A DNA stretch of 64,000 nucleotides from NCBI GenBank assembly GCA_963995505.1, contig OZ023198.1:9415141-9479140 (forward strand). The letters run 5' to 3'. Positions 46,401 to 56,786 of this stretch are shown piece by piece. The stretch's first letter is position 1. Every line of letters begins with the position of its first letter. Both the position numbers and the translations under genes were made by a program. The DNA is from Hypericum androsaemum. Lineage: Eukaryota; Streptophyta; Magnoliopsida; Malpighiales; Hypericaceae. The notes under the pieces were generated by a model. It did not search any database and was not told the origin of the DNA. It saw nothing but the letters and a program-made list of their open reading frames with translations.

Positions 46401-48197
46401 GCTCCTAATATTATGTTACGCAAGGATTTTGCCACCTGTTGATAGGATACCTGAAACTTCCACTAGGTTGTAAGCATGATATCCATGCAGTTGGTCTCTT
46501 GTGGATTTCCTCTGTCCTCCTCTGGAAACTGAAGAACATGCAACTGTATCTTCAGCATTTCTTGGTATTTGATTTAACAGCGTGATTCACCTTTTGAATC
46601 TTCAGTTGGCTTCACCATCCTCACAATTGTTTGCTTTTCCATGGCTACTATTTATTATTCCATGTTATCCTGTACTTCCACAGTCAATTATTGCTACAAA
46701 TGGCTTTTCACCATTGCGATTTTTTTTTTCATGTCCATTCCAATTTGTGTCCTGCTGTATCTTGGTGTACTCTTGCATGAACTGAGTTTTGTGCTTACAC
46801 CATATCTCCCTAATTTTAACAGGTTGGAACACACTATTTTTTCTCTGGGGAGTATTTAGGGGAAGGAAGTCTAATTGTTTAGAATCATCGAAGACACTGG
46901 TTGCTTCAACTTCGGAGGCTGTGTCTCAGGAAATGGAGAAGTCATCCACCGTTACATCTGTGCATGATGATTCATGTTTGGCTGAACCTGTGGATAAAGA
47001 AACATCTGTGAGTAATAATTCTTCTTATGAAGTTCCTTATTACTTATTTCTGAAACTATTTCTACAGTCAAACGAGAACTGTGATGAAGAGATGTTTAGC
47101 TTACGTCAAAATTGCTCTCTCCTTCTGTTTTTTTTAAAGGACCATTCGAGCCCAAATGGCTCCAATCTCTCTTCCATGTGTAAAGATTTTGCTTTATATA
47201 TTGTATGTGTTTGTTGGTTAAAGCTGGACGACTAATACTTTTCTATGTCCACTTCTTGTATGAACAGGGTAAAGTAATTCTCAAGGATTGCAAATCCGAT
47301 ATGTTATTTGAATCTTCGACGCAGACTAGTGGTGTTGCTTGTATGGCTATTGGTCAGGTGGAGAGTCGAACGGAAAGAGAGAATTCCCCTAATAGAGGCA
47401 ATCCATTGTCCTCCAAGGTGTATGGAAGTGGTGATCAAGAATCCTGTGACCGGGGGAGTCAGAATGCTGTGATTGGGTCTCATAGATCAACAGTTAAACT
47501 TGAAAGAGATTTGAATGAAAGCATCGAGAACATGGATTCAGAAAGCCCCACAGAGAGGGACTTGAACACCCAAGTAACTGAGAACTGGCATGGAAATCAT
47601 AGGAAACGTCCGTACTTGGACCTTTCGGAGGATGTTTCTCAGACATCCGTGGGCACGTCTGATAAAATGCAGTTGAACAAGGTAGCAGGTCTTCTGACTG
47701 AAAGTGAAAGCGTGAGCAAGAAATCCAAATTGGGACCCGATAGGCTTGAGTCTCAAGTGTGTGATTTGACTACACGTTCATCCGAGGACAATAACCGTAG
47801 CAAAGCTTACGATGAGAAAGTGATCCAGCCGAAAGTTGGAAGGTCTGAAGGTTTCTTCTTCCCCATGGAGCTGGACAATGCAAACGGTCTTCGATCTGGG
47901 AGTGGAGTTCCCAACCTTGAGCTCGCTCTAGGGGCTGATACCAACACAGCAAACAAAGGGATGCTGCCTTTTCTGGTTGGGATGCCGGAGAAAAGTAGGA
48001 GGAGCCATAGCAAGTCTCCTGATAAGATCCCCAGGGTGGAAGAAGAACCCGTCTCAGCCTCACTTTCTCTCTCTCTTTCGTTTCCGTTTCCTGAACCGAC
48101 TGTGAACCCTGAGCCGAAGACGGAGCAACAGCGTGTGCCGGATTCTCGCGGTGTGGATACATCATTGTTCCTTTTCGGGGGCTTATCGGACAAATAG
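40441..48197 (+). CDS. AIPP2-like: PHD-finger chromatin protein of the AIPP2/PAIPP2 type
   Basis: Exons 40441-40488, 42145-43005, 43559-43644, 43744-43838, 43940-44227, 44470-44955, 45062-45785, 45913-46143, 46249-46373, 46823-47007 and 47268-48197 join in phase with GT-AG introns to about 1352 residues. A small extra exon between 47008 and 47267 is possible. A Cys cluster (CNVCSAPCSSC) lies near residue 40. The PHD finger is CDICGDAGREDLLAVCSRC ... HTYC ... WLCEEC (exons 3-4). A CCHC knuckle CKQCKEFGHVAEYC is in exon 7. Exons 8-10 encode the conserved domain GAFEVCRSG ... CGGIQAHLSTC ... EDNIALFFFAKDVE ... LLIFPSAQLP ... WNTLFFLWGVFR. The C-terminus has LELALG, SLSLSLSF and LFLFGGLSDK. In Arabidopsis AIPP2 works with a BAH-domain reader and a CTD phosphatase in H3K27me3-linked repression; the leucine-rich EAR-like motifs fit that role (inference). 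The first intron is 1.66 kb. Confidence 0.92.
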
Positions 48198-48286
48198 ATC
48201 CATGCATGGTAGTTCTACAAGGAAGTTCCATCTGTTTATAGCACTTAACAGAAGTTGCTGATAATTTTGGTCCCCGGCTGTTTGTA

Positions 48287-48292
48287 AATAAA
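48287..48292 (+). terminator. Poly(A) signal of the PHD-finger gene
   Basis: AATAAA follows TTTGTA about 90 bp after the stop codon, the usual arrangement of a plant cleavage and polyadenylation signal. Confidence 0.6.
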
Positions 48293-48299
48293 GAGGATT

Positions 48300-49150
48300 T
48301 ATGGCCGATCAGTTTTTAAAATGCCATGAGATATTTGCAGGTAATTGTGGTTTATGGTCTCCTCTGGTTCTTGATTCCTTTACAATTTTATTTAATTTGT
48401 CGATGGCGAATTAGTTCCGAAGGGGGTAATTTCGTAGAACATATTCTAGAATTCAGTTTTTGAACAATTTTTTGTAGTACCGTATTGAAGCCTATCTAGT
48501 TGCTGGCTGAATTTCCTACTTGGATTCAGATAAAATGAGCCCAAGACTAGTTGACCGGAGGTCAATCTTGTTCGGTATTTTATGATATAGATTTTGCTGG
48601 AATCTTTATTTTTAAATAGGAAAAGATAACGATAAATGATCTGGATTAAGTGGATGTTGCCTCATTTCTGCCCATATTGCTATCCTTACTCCAACACTTA
48701 TCATTAGCAAAGGAGCTTGAACGAAAGTTTGGGTTAACAAACCGTCCTCTGCGCTCTTCTAAACTAATGAGCTTCATGAAAAAGATAGTCACCTTAATGA
48801 AATTCGAACATATTTAAGTGACCACGAATATCCTATATACTTATCTTCACAACAGACAATAAGAAAAAAATTTAATTTTTTTTATTATGCCACAAAACAA
48901 CTAGCGTGCTAACTAACCAATATCCAACCACTAAGCCTTAACTAATAGCGGCTAGTCTACATGATTAATTACATAAAACCTCTCATCACTCCTCACGTTA
49001 GTGTATGAATATTAATCATAACCTAACTTGACAACTATGTACATAGAAAGAGCTTGTCAATGATAGAATTCTTGGCATTTGGGGATCAACATGGTTGACG
49101 GTTATCGTAGTGGTTACGTAAAATACAAAGAATCCTAAGCAAGTTCGATG
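48300..49150. other. Gene-free interval
   Basis: AT-rich, no reading frame with family features. It may include the distal 3-prime end of the PHD gene transcript and an unidentified insertion boundary. Confidence 0.35.
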
Positions 49151-49199
49151 TCTATCAAAGAGTCATGGATCTAATGAAGGATTTCAAGACATGAAGGAC

Positions 49200-49940
49200 G
49201 TCTTGATAGAAGGAGCACATCTGATTAGTGCCCTGATGTCCACCAAGGAGCGGCTGGAACGTTTCTAGATTAGAGACCTTCTTGCCTCCACATTTGATTA
49301 GTGTCCTGACGGCTACTCTTTTAGAGGATTCCATGATTTGGACGGATACGCTGTTCTGGACCCTCACCTAGGATGGACGCACACAGTCCTCATATAAAGA
49401 CTTGTGTAGTGAGGAGGCAGTGCCACCAACTGACATGATCTGGAGCCGGATATTGGCCCTGTGGGTCCCTAAGTGGATACGATTCACATGGTTATTTTGT
49501 CATGGCATGTCGATGACAAATGCAGAGCGTGAACGGAGGCACTTCACAGAGGACGGTATATATCTAATGTGTTGTATTGATATTGAGTCACTGATGCATG
49601 TCTCGTGATTGCAAAAAATCCTCTTTGTGGGACGGGATGTTGATCGAGCTCGTCCCCTTGGCGACCCTAATCTTTAGGGCTCGATAGCTACTAGTGAGAG
49701 ATTGAAAGATTGACATCCAGCATACCTGGCGCAAACTCGACTGGGCGGTGGACGTGCTTTCGAAGCACGCCTTGGAGATCTCTTTTGATCATGTTGTATT
49801 TGATGTACCTTTAATTTCTTGTATGTATGAATGATGTACCTATATTACTTGGACCAGATCCTGCTATGTCCAGCTCGTATAATTGCAGGAGCCCTAATTT
49901 TACAACTCCCCTCCCTTTCTGGAAAAAAAAAAGAAAACAA
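49200..49940 (+). pseudogene. 5-prime-truncated L1-type LINE, 3-prime end with poly-A
   Basis: The plus frame around 49440-49610 reads IWSRILALWVPKWIRFTWLF, then AERERRHFTEDGIYLMCCID and SLMHVS. This corresponds to the zinc-binding domain after reverse transcriptase in plant LINEs (W-I-W-x-P-KI-F-WL, C-x2-C, H-x4-C pattern, partly decayed). Further down, LSKHALEISFDHVVFDVPL is the end of the LINE RNase H domain. The element ends with a run of A at 49921-49932. Stops and frame changes are present. Truncation at the 5-prime side and the poly-A tail fit normal LINE insertion. The 5-prime limit is approximate. Confidence 0.75.
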
Positions 49941-49945
49941 AATTA

Positions 49946-50973
49946 TCTGCTACAAAAATTATCGTACTGGTGAAGGAGGAGGGAAATTGAACATATCTAT
50001 AACATTCAAAAATCCAGCCCACTCCAAAAAAATTAGCCCGATTTCGTAATTAAGGGCTGGCTCTTGCCCAAAAGTTGATTTTTCCTCATCTCCAGGGACT
50101 ATTCACTGGAACAGTGTTGACAACAGGCTGATGTTCCATTTTTGTTAGTCGTGACGACCGAAGATCTCGTCGGAAGCCTAACACCGACCCAAGGAACCGG
50201 TTCGTGAGACGTTTCGACAGAGAACCCGCTCTATGTTCGTCGTCGAACGCCGACAGTAGGCGAAGAAGAAGAATAATCTGTTCCCATGCGTTCGAATACC
50301 GTCTTCTGGAATTAGATTGTACTTGGAATTGACTTTTGAATAAGCAATGAGTTAGCGACATAATTCTCATCTGTTTATTTGTTAAATCGTGAAATAATAA
50401 ACGGTGGATATTAATGGTTTTGTTCTTTATGTTCTAGTGAGTTAGCTTTCTTTGATTGTTTATGGAATTGGGTTGAAGAAAATGGAGGAGAGAGGAGTTT
50501 GAGTGTTTGTGGAATTGGGTCGAAGAAGATGGGAGAGAAGAGAGGGGAGGAGGATTTTTTTTTTTGTTTTTTGCCGGAGATATTTTCAGGTTGCGGAGTC
50601 ATAGACTTTAGAGTACTATTTTACGAAACTTGAAGAACAAAAAGAAGAGTTTCGAAACAGTACAGACTCTACTGATGATTTTGTCAAACTTCAGTGACCT
50701 AAAAGCATTTGCCCTAGAAAGTAACTTCACTTAAGAATTTTTGTGTCAAGCGGCGCGAACATAAAACATACAATTATTATTCGGAGAGTCATTTCATTAC
50801 ATAGAATTTGATAAAACTGGATTCAAGATACTAGATGTTCATTAAAAAATACCAGTATACTTTTTGGACTATTTTAGTTTCAATTAGTCCCTTGTAACAC
50901 AATGTACTGTACTAATTAATATTTTGCGACCAATTTCCCCATGAATGGTCAATACAAGTGGGAAGTTTGGGGC
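49946..50973. other. Gene-free interval, possible one-sided MULE-like end
   Basis: The right part reads, in reverse complement from about 50718, AGGGCAAATGCTTTTAGGTC, similar in style to the ends of the MULE-like elements at 344 and 14861. However, no matching left arm was found. Interior 50100-50600 has CG-rich and purine-rich pieces without an identifiable protein. Confidence 0.3.
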
Positions 50974-52528
50974 TGTTGGTATATATGTCCTAGAGACAAT
51001 CAATATAAGGACATTATACTTGATCACATTCAGTTATATTATTAATGTGCATTAATAATATTCGGCATTACATAAATGAATATAATGTTTGATTATTTGC
51101 ATATATTTATGTTTATGTTCCCATGAACTAGTGTTGTCATTGAGAATGTGAGATCTCAGATGACTATGCACGTAGTTCTTAAATAGCCACAATCAATGAT
51201 CATCGAGAATGAGATATCGATGATGCGATTGAGATTGGTGTGCGATCTGCATCATATCCTTAGAGTATGTAGTGGTTCTCACAACTACGAGATATTAGGT
51301 ATTTCATGATGGATGCACATATACTTTGGAGAGTATTGACATACCCGACCGAGAAACTGTTTGGTGTATTCTATTTACGTGTCTACGGAAGTATCGGTTT
51401 GTGGAGTAGTGTAATAGTCCTCCGACTTGAGGTCAATACGCACGACATGTATGGAGTGATGGACTTTGACCATGACCAACGCTTGCACTCCTGACGGAGT
51501 AGATACGGCATGTGTTAGGTACATCACGAAGTGCATGTGCGTGGTAGTTGAGCCAAGAATAGGATTCATTCCTCAAATAGACTTGGAGAGAATACTTGTC
51601 TTCTTATAACTAATTGGATCGTTAGTCATTGGCCAATGCATGTCACTTTTGGAATGGTGTCTAAAAGTGACAATATGATCAATTAGTATAATGAGATAAT
51701 ATGATTAAGTTATTTGAATAGACACTTAATCATGTTCTAGACTTAATCGAGTATTCGCGAATGAAAGGACCGTACCACTATGAGCTTCACATTACAGGTA
51801 GTTGCAGTATCCTCGCAACGTACCTCATATGTTGAGATTGTCTGGTCTATTGTCTGGGGTTCGACTAAGACCATTAGTTCGACTAATCGCTTGGCATGTG
51901 AGGGTCTATGGGTCACACAACAAGTAGTATTAGTTTACGAATTGAAGTTGATTAGATTAAATATTGATTTGATCAAGAATATTTAATCTATGGAGAAATA
52001 TTATAATTCTATTAGATAGAATTATAATTATTTAATTAAATTAGATTTAATTAATATATAGTAAAACTAATTAAGCGTTGGACTATTTGATTGGATCAAG
52101 TAAATAATTAAATGGCTTCTAGGCCCAAATTAATTATTTGAGCAACCAAAGGCATATTGCCTTGGTGCCCACGCAGGAAGAACTCCTACATTAGGAGTTG
52201 CTTTGGCCATTAGTTTTCTATATAAATAAAGGTACTACCTAGGCTTAAGGGAACGACTTAATTTGACCTAGACATACAATATTTCTTTAGCGATCTTTGG
52301 CAAAGAATTCTCCTAGCGAATTCTCGAAGATATCAATTGTCAAGAGTTCGTTGACGAGGACTACGTGGATACCATAGTTGAAGATTCGATCTACAACGTA
52401 CTGTAAGAATTCTCTAACTATGTTGTTATCTTGATTTTATGTTATACAACCATGATCAGATTCGGTGTTGGTAAAAATTTTAACTTCCGCTGCTGCGAAC
52501 CTAGGGTTCGTGTTTATAAATTTCAACA
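50974..52528 (+). repeat. 5-prime LTR of the third copia element (1555 bp)
   Basis: Starts TGTTGGTATATATGTCCTAG and ends TTTATAAATTTCAACA directly before the primer-binding site. A TATA-type ATATAAATAAAGGTAC near 52218 is in the expected place for the LTR promoter. The other LTR is not in the window, so the left limit rests on the TG terminus and copia convention. Confidence 0.8.
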
Positions 52529-52529
52529 G

Positions 52530-52541
52530 TGGTATCAGAGC
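52530..52541 (+). promoter_or_regulatory. Copia primer-binding site (initiator tRNA-Met)
   Basis: TGGTATCAGAGC, complementary to the initiator tRNA-Met 3-prime end, lies one base after the LTR. Confidence 0.95.
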
Positions 52542-52993
52542 TTCAGGCTGATTTTATGGCTGTATACATAAATATCTATGTTACTTGATTTTATATATTC
52601 GACTCGTATATATAAATAAATAAAATCGGAGCGCCTTGGAGGCGGCTCCGCGTCGTCAACAACGGCGGGTGGCATGCGCCGCCTATCGACGTCCGGCCAC
52701 CACGGACGAGCTCGCCTCGTCGTGGTGCCAGTGGTGTCGACCAGATTGACGCGAGCGACGAGGTGCCGTCGAGCTGTTTTCGGACTCGGTCCGCGGCTCA
52801 ACGACACCGTCGTCGACGCGCCGACTCACGGAGCCGGGGTACCACCGACGTGCTCGCCACGTTGTGAGCGACGTCGTCGTACCGGCGGTGACGACCGGTG
52901 ATGCGCTGACGGAGAGAACGAAGCTTTGAAAGCTTCGGCGACGTTTTTGGATCGAATAATTCTGGAACAGGTATGTTTGTGGTTGAGATAAAC

Positions 52994-53656
52994 ATGTCCA
53001 CTAATAATTCTGACTGCTAGGTATTATATACCGCATATGGCTTATACATTTGTACGAATGTGCAAGGCCTCAAAGATAGCAGGGCAGTTAGACCGGGTGA
53101 AGTAGCCCTATGCGTAGGTAATGGAGCACGAGTTGCTGCCGAACGCGTAGGAACATATATTATAAACTTACCTAGTGGGTATAGACTGGAACTTAATAAT
53201 TGTTATTTTGTTCCATCTATTACCAGAAATATTATTTCCACTCCGATGTTAGACATTGAAGGTTTTTCCTTCCATTTTCTAAAAGTAGTTGCTGATTTTT
53301 ATTAAATGGTATTGTTTATGAAAATGCCTCTCTTGTGAATGGTTTATATTTGTTGAATAGTGGACATAATGTTCTTAATGCACAAAACAAGAAGCTCAAA
53401 TTAAGTAATCAGAAAAATTCCACCTTCTTATGGCATTGTAGACTTGGTCATGCCAATGAGAAAAGAATTGCAAGGTTAAGAAAGTTAGACCACTTAATCC
53501 CATTTGACTTTGAGTCTTATGAAAATTGTGAATCTTGTCTCAAAGGCAAAATGACTAACAAACTCTTTACTGGAAAAGGGGTAAGAGCCAAAGAAGTGCT
53601 AGAGCTGGTTCACAGTGACGTGTGTGGACCACTACCCACTCTAGCAAGGGGTGGTT
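52994..53656 (+). pseudogene. Copia gag-deleted polyprotein remnant (protease and integrase zinc region)
   Basis: Begins with a gag-like start MSTNNSD at 52994 that runs after about eight codons into a stop. It is immediately followed, in another frame, by LYTAYGLYICTNVQGLKDSR, where related copia proteases read D-T-(A/G)-C-G-S-H-I-C. The catalytic Asp and three neighbouring residues are thus substituted. Downstream are GNGARVAAERVG, LNNCYFVPSITRNIISTPML, and the integrase zinc domain LWHCRLGHANEKRIARL ... CESCLKGKMTNK ... VHSDVCGPLPTLARGG. Almost all of gag is missing. The frame is broken near 53305 and ends at the Athila insertion. Confidence 0.88.
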
Positions 53657-55104
53657 TGAAAGGAAGAATTTTCACCCCCCCTTGCAATAAAGAGTAAGTA
53701 AGGGAATGTCGTCCCACAAGGACTAAGTTCTAGGCTGCAAACTCGACTTCACCACTAGTCTAGGACTAAACGAGAAGGTTTTGACAAGTCTAAACACACA
53801 ATCTATTAGTCGAAATAACACTACTACTAAATAAGATAATTTTACAAATAAAATAAGAGTGGGCAAGGTACCAATGATAAACTAAATGACCAAATAATTC
53901 AAGGGGTTTACTAAGTTCGTGTTATGATCCGAGTGTTTCTAAGGCAACTAATCTACGCTCTCGCCATAAATTAGTCTAAAATGATCATTTACTAGGCTTA
54001 GATGAACTAAATGCGCCTTCGCCACAAAATAGCCACCTAACCTAACTAACAACCAAATATAATCTCCACTCCAAGGGCAACCAATCACCTAATGAGATCT
54101 CTCATCAAGAGACAACTAGTCAACTAGTCCAAAGGTCCATTAATCCTAACCCCTCTCGGCGATTAGCATTAAACAACTCATAGTCAAGGTGATCAACCAC
54201 AACTAAGCTTTAAGCTCCAAAACTAGAACATAATCCTAAGCATTTAAACCCCCTAAACCATAGGGTAAATAGATGTCAAGGCACCCAACCCACTACTCAA
54301 CTACTCACACATATCCAAGAAATAGCTCAACATATTCATTAAACTATGCAAGCAAAACATGAACCAAAAGAGGGAGTAAGAGAAAGCTCAAGATGATCTT
54401 CAAAGCTTCCTCAATATCCTCCTTCCTTCTTCCTTCAAGTTTTCTTACAAAAATCCTTTCCAAGGTTTTTGTTAGTGGAGAGTTGTTACCAAAATATCTA
54501 AAAATCCTTCAAAAATATCTAATCTCTCTAAAATATCTAAGCAAAGGCTTATATACAAGATTTATCCCCCCAAAATGTCTCAGCCACGAAATTAGAATTA
54601 AAGCCCAAAATGGGCCCAAAACAAGTCTTCAAATTCGGCCCACTTGTGATGAAATCTTGACAGAATTGGACTACGACATTGAATCCAGCGTTCTCCCCTC
54701 TTAGACTCCGAATTTAAAGAAGACCATTAGAGACAAAGTTGTAGCCCCGGATGTCTTCTTTCCAGAGCCATCTCACTCGTCTCCATCGGACTTTGGATGA
54801 GAAAGTTATTAGCATTGGAGTTGCAAGAGGTCCACCTCGCCCACGTCTTCGAGGTCTCGATTAAGCGTCTTTCCTCCCGGCAAATGAAATCGCATACGAT
54901 GACCCAAGGTGACTTCAATTCCTCCACTTCACCTCACCAAATCTCCTAGCATGAAGAAAACACAACAAAAACATAAGACTATACTAAAAACAAACAATGC
55001 ACGATAAATGACATTACGACAACGAAGAACAAACAAAAGCAATAGAAACAACGGTAAATCTACTCTAAAATAAACACAAAAGATGAGTGTTTCCACACTC
55101 ATCA
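53657..55104 (-). repeat. 3-prime LTR of the Athila element (1448 bp)
   Basis: On the element strand it starts TGATGAGTGTGGAAACACTC directly after the polypurine tract and ends in CA at the copia junction. The first 22 bases of the LTR contain a perfect 8-bp inverted repeat GATGAGTG/CACTCATC. With no second LTR to compare, the inner end is set by the polypurine tract and the outer end by the break in copia coding sequence. Confidence 0.82.
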
Positions 55105-55142
55105 CACCCCCACACTTGAATCATTGCTTGTCCTCAAGCAAT
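55103..55142 (-). promoter_or_regulatory. Athila polypurine tract with adjacent 8-bp hairpin
   Basis: On the element strand a perfect hairpin (stem ATTGCTTG/CAAGCAAT, loop AGGA) is followed by ATTCAAGTGTGGGGGTG and then the LTR. The purine-rich tract is the expected plus-strand primer. A second copy of the motif with a different but equally well paired stem lies at 56531-56570. Confidence 0.85.
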
Positions 55143-56530
55143 ACTCATACAAACATAATCACAATCACATAAGAAAGAAAACATGATAAGGACAAGACTA
55201 GGCATGATTAATTCACAAATTGACTCCCCTCAAAATCTCAAACTCACATCAAAAGTCCACCTCACTACCTAGCTAGTTCATCAACCCAAACACAAAGAGT
55301 AAGACCCGGTAGACACCTCACCAATCGGTGATTTAATCAAGTGTTATCACTATGTAAAAGACACTAGAAGGTTAACCACTCAGAGGATCGGAAATTTTTA
55401 GCTCACGATTTGTAAGTAGCCAACTTCCTATCTCTCGCGTACATGACCGAAGTCTTTCAAAATATCCTACGTCCTACTCAACAGTGTCTCAAAGTCGTGT
55501 GGTCGCTCGTGAACAGGGGGCTTTCAATCGGGTTGTAATGGGGCTAAGGTATTGGTGAGATAATATATATGGATAGTAGTTAAACCACCCAATCCGATGA
55601 CTTGTTGCCAAAGCATTCTAGTCTCTCGTCTATTCTAAACATCCTCACCATAAATAATTAAAGCACACTCTCAAAATTCACCCATTTCCTAAGACCGTGT
55701 AGCACGAGTTATGCCGATTATTAATGCCTTATTCAACCTTCACTTCCCTTTCTTTCCTTTTTTTTTCTTTTCTTTTTCATCTTTTTCTTTTATTTTCCTT
55801 TTCTTTTCTTTTCTTTTTTTTTTCTTTCTTTCTTTCAACAAACACAAACTTGGCATTTTCTAGGCAAAAACTCGGCTTCTTTGTATGGCCTCTCAATTAC
55901 CCAAATTCCCAATGAATTAACCTATAAGAACACTAAGCTACCAACTAAACCCAATACATATCATTTCCCAAAAAGTGTAAACTTATGCGTCCTCGGATCG
56001 GATGACCAAAGGTCGGGAGGATGGTGGATGTAAGGCTTCAAGTTGGTATACATATAGTATGATCAATGAATGGCTCGGCTCAATGGGTTAAAGCAATGGA
56101 TATAAAGGTTCTTGGCTCTAAAGCTCTAGGCTCAATTTCAAAGGATTAGCCCCCGTCATTCACTAACGCCACACAACCAAGACCATGTCAAGTACTAGTA
56201 GGATACCTCGATCACCCGAACTCATGTAGGCACCTTATGAATAAATGAAGACGGTTGTCTCCTCCTTCGGCTCAAAGTTCCTCACAAGGTCACTCATCAA
56301 CCCTCTAGTCTAATCTACATAGTGAGACTACTAGTCTAAACAACCGAGGGTGAGATTTCTACAAGTTCTTAGGCCTTGTGCTCGAGTTCATTTCCTAACT
56401 AGGTTTGTGGTAAGCTTCTAACACAAGTTAAAGAATTTTGAAGAGGGTCGAATTTTTGAAAGAATCATGCCAAATCATTGCCTAAACAAGACATACTAGA
56501 CCTAACACACAAAGGATTCCTAAGTGGAAC
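55143..56530 (-). other. Non-coding spacer of the Athila element between the two polypurine-type motifs
   Basis: No conserved coding frame. Contains a 95-bp pyrimidine-rich tract (about 55740-55835, T/C only over long stretches). On the element strand this is a second long purine tract. Confidence 0.6.
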
Positions 56531-56570
56531 CACACCCCCACACTTGAATAACACCTTGCCCTCAAGGTGT
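56531..56570 (-). promoter_or_regulatory. Second polypurine-like motif with hairpin (internal)
   Basis: The 19-base plus-strand motif CACACCCCCACACTTGAAT is identical to the one at 55103-55121. It is followed by hairpin stem ACACCTTG/CAAGGTGT with loop CCCT (element strand AGGG). It sits about 215 bases beyond the stop of the extra ORF, 1428 bp from the LTR-adjacent copy. Confidence 0.8.
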
Positions 56571-56786
56571 ATGGAGCACATAGACATCTAAACAATTAAG
56601 CTAAACTAACAAATGCATTAAGAACTAAGCTTGAACGTCAAACAAACAAACAAGAAGAACAAGACATCACAAAGACATATAGCAAACTCAAGACATCACG
56701 AAGACAAGAAAATAACTAAAGAAAAACAAAGTGCTAGGAGACTGCCCTTAGTCTTGAGTTGGAGAGGGTGGCGGTGGTGGGATGTT

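Larger units (their letters stand above)
50974..53656 (+). mobile_element. Third Ty1/copia element (plus strand), interrupted by the Athila element
   Basis: A long LTR (50974-52528, TG...CA) is followed by an initiator-tRNA primer-binding site. Then come a GC-rich leader, a gag start codon fused directly to protease-like sequence, and the integrase zinc-binding region with the beginning of the core domain. At 53656 the copia frame (LVHSDVCGPLPTLARGG) is cut off by the gypsy LTR. The rest of pol and the second LTR must lie beyond the window. Confidence 0.9.

Noticed and set aside
50080..50720. Complete fifth MULE-like element
   Set aside because: Only one MULE-like end is visible. I could not find a matching inverted arm on the left.
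52535..52901. Open frames in the GC-rich leader of the third copia element
   Set aside because: Open on both strands because of CG-rich composition. No protein family is seen, and the position fits an untranslated leader.
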